A stretch of 41,690 nucleotides of DNA, taken from NCBI GenBank assembly GCA_945957375.1, contig CAMFKX010000012.1:1-41690 (forward strand). The letters are read 5' to 3'. Source of the DNA: an uncultured Roseiarcus sp. GTDB lineage: Bacteria > Pseudomonadota > Alphaproteobacteria > Rhizobiales > Beijerinckiaceae. Within the stretch, counting starts at the first letter, position 1. Each line of letters starts with the position of its first letter. The translations under genes were made by a program, and so were the position numbers. This document shows positions 40,792 through 41,690 of the stretch, piece after piece. The notes below the pieces were generated by a model. The model worked only from the letters and a program-made list of their open reading frames with translations, had not been told where the DNA came from and did no database searches.

Positions 40792-41196
40792 CTACGCCGG
40801 CGACGCCAGCGGCTTGCCCTTCTCAACGACGTAGGTGGAGACGATGACGGTCTTGGCAGGGCCGTTTTTTCCGCCGTGCGGGGTTCCGGTCGGAACCTGG
40901 AAGCCGTCGCCCGGCTTCAGGGACAGCGCCCCGATTCCGTCGATGGCGAGGTCGGTCCCGCCCTCGACCAGGTAGCCGGATTCGACGCCCGGGTGGGTGT
41001 GCCGGGCGATCGTCGCGTCCGGCTCGATGTCGACCCGCATCTCGACGGTCACGTAGCCCTCGACCGGCCCGTCGGTCTGTTTCAGCAGGGTCCGCTTCAG
41101 CCCCGAGGTCGCGGCGGTCTCCGCCTCCGCCCCGGTCGCCAGGAACCCGCCGGCCGCGCACAGGGCGCAAGCGGCAAACAGGCGTCGCGTCAGCAT
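40792..41196 (-). CDS. Exported cupin-domain protein
   Basis: 134 residues with a signal peptide (to about ATGAEA) and the cupin metal motif His66, His68, Glu72 (ARHTHPGVESGYLVEGG) and His107 (GTPHGG). Periplasmic cupins of this type are common, with unassigned roles. It ends 20 bp before the methyltransferase start and may be in the same transcript; the MFS transporter gene upstream is also on this strand. Confidence 0.82.
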   Translation of the reverse strand: MLTRRLFAACALCAAGGFLATGAEAETAATSGLKRTLLKQTDGPVEGYVTVEMRVDIEPDATIARHTHPGVESGYLVEGGTDLAIDGIGALSLKPGDGFQVPTGTPHGGKNGPAKTVIVSTYVVEKGKPLASPA

Positions 41197-41238
41197 GAAA
41201 AGCCCTCCGTGTTCGCGGCCGTTCCTCCGGCCCTCCGT

Positions 41239-41690
41239 CTATTCCGCCGCCTCCGGCGCGCGCTCCAGGTGATGGTCGTGGCCCAAAGCCAGCGTGATCA
41301 GCATCGCGACGACCGCGCAGGCGGCGATGGTCACGAGGCCCCAGGCGAAGCTGCCGGTCAGATCCTTGATCCAGCCCATCACGAACGGGCCGAAATAGCC
41401 GGACAGGTTGCCGATCGAGTTGATCGCGGCGATGCCGGGCGCCACCGCCGCGCCGGCGAGGAAGGCGGTCGGCAGGGTCCAGAAGATCGGCAGCGCGGCG
41501 AATACGCCGAGGGCGCCGAAGGTAATGGCGATCATCTTGAAGGTCGGATCGGTCAAGAAGGCCGAGCCGCCGATGCCGATCGCGGCGATCGCCAGCGCGA
41601 TGACGAGGTGCTGCAGGCGCTCGCCCTGGCGGTCGGAGCGCAGGCCCCACCACACCATGCCGACGAAGCCGACGGCGTAGGGGATGGCGT
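41239..41690 (-). CDS. MFS transporter, C-terminal part (cut by window edge)
   Basis: About 150 residues of the C-terminal half of a major-facilitator transporter. Entering from the edge it reads AIPYAVGFVGMVWWGLRSDRQGER, whose GMVWWGLRSDR.GER matches the conserved loop of MFS proteins of the anion:cation symporter type, then four membrane helices (LFVIALAIAAIGIGG-like region, FAALPIFWTLPTAFL, GNLSGYFGPFVMGWI, GLVTIAACAVVAMLITLA). The N-terminal half lies beyond 41690. Substrate is probably an organic anion, but this is not certain. Confidence 0.85.
   Translation of the reverse strand, partial: AIPYAVGFVGMVWWGLRSDRQGERLQHLVIALAIAAIGIGGSAFLTDPTFKMIAITFGALGVFAALPIFWTLPTAFLAGAAVAPGIAAINSIGNLSGYFGPFVMGWIKDLTGSFAWGLVTIAACAVVAMLITLALGHDHHLERAPEAAE

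Noticed and set aside
1-41690. Insertion sequences, integrases, phage genes
   Set aside because: No transposase, recombinase or phage structural motif is recognisable in any frame.

Overview
The window is a GC-rich stretch of bacterial chromosome, about 41.7 kb, packed with genes on both strands. Its gene families point to an alphaproteobacterium of the Hyphomicrobiales type: Der GTPase preceded by a YfgM-like gene, Liv-type amino-acid ABC operon, GIY-YIG protein of the LuxR-like subgroup, Uma2-family proteins, and PEP-CTERM exported proteins. A Methylocystaceae/Beijerinckiaceae-like source is plausible, but that is inference. The first ~40 bases are not genomic: positions 6-38 match the Illumina Nextera read-1 transposase adapter, so the left edge is an artefact.

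Left part (0.4-12.4 kb): a PEP-CTERM protein bracketed by GC-rich palindromic repeats; a di-heme cytochrome c peroxidase; an FGGY sugar kinase (D-ribulokinase-like); an SDR-like oxidoreductase; then yfgM-like, der and a GIY-YIG gene; an acyl-CoA synthetase. Surface-glycan block (9.9-16.2 kb): a large TPR/GT9 glycosyltransferase, a polysaccharide pyruvyl transferase-like protein, and, convergent to them, two methyltransferase genes. Two of these proteins share a beta-rich module with a YGPY...LP.GRY motif. The block has locally AT-rich DNA and non-ATG starts.

Middle part (16.4-29.1 kb): NTF2-like secreted protein, small membrane protein, riboflavin synthase; an NMT1-type solute-binding protein translationally coupled to a c-type cytochrome; divergent from it a TetR regulator with a perfect 16-bp operator palindrome over its own promoter, followed by a GH13 glycosidase; a small exported protein; an isochorismatase/NADP-oxidoreductase pair; a complete livK-G-F-H-M operon whose junctions are ATGA overlaps except for a 250-bp insert carrying an inverted pair of REP-like elements; and tRNA-Pro(CGG).

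Right part (29.1-41.7 kb): a 35-bp x4 tandem hairpin array beside the tRNA; a cupin; a second PEP-CTERM gene overlapping a SAM hydrolase; an antibiotic-biosynthesis monooxygenase and a YbaK deacylase; a truncated polysaccharide-export gene; Ogt; DUF72; a second YbaK-family deacylase coupled to an orphan PIN toxin; a serine hydrolase; a tandem Uma2 duplication whose second copy lost exactly one base; a thioesterase; a ferredoxin-like protein and a methyltransferase sharing one CTAG as convergent stops; another cupin; and the C-terminal end of an MFS transporter cut by the window edge.

No CRISPR array, transposase, integrase or phage module is recognisable. The most interesting items are the palindromic repeat family with compensatory arm changes, the shared glycan module, the transporter-less binding protein/cytochrome pair, and two putatively leaderless genes.
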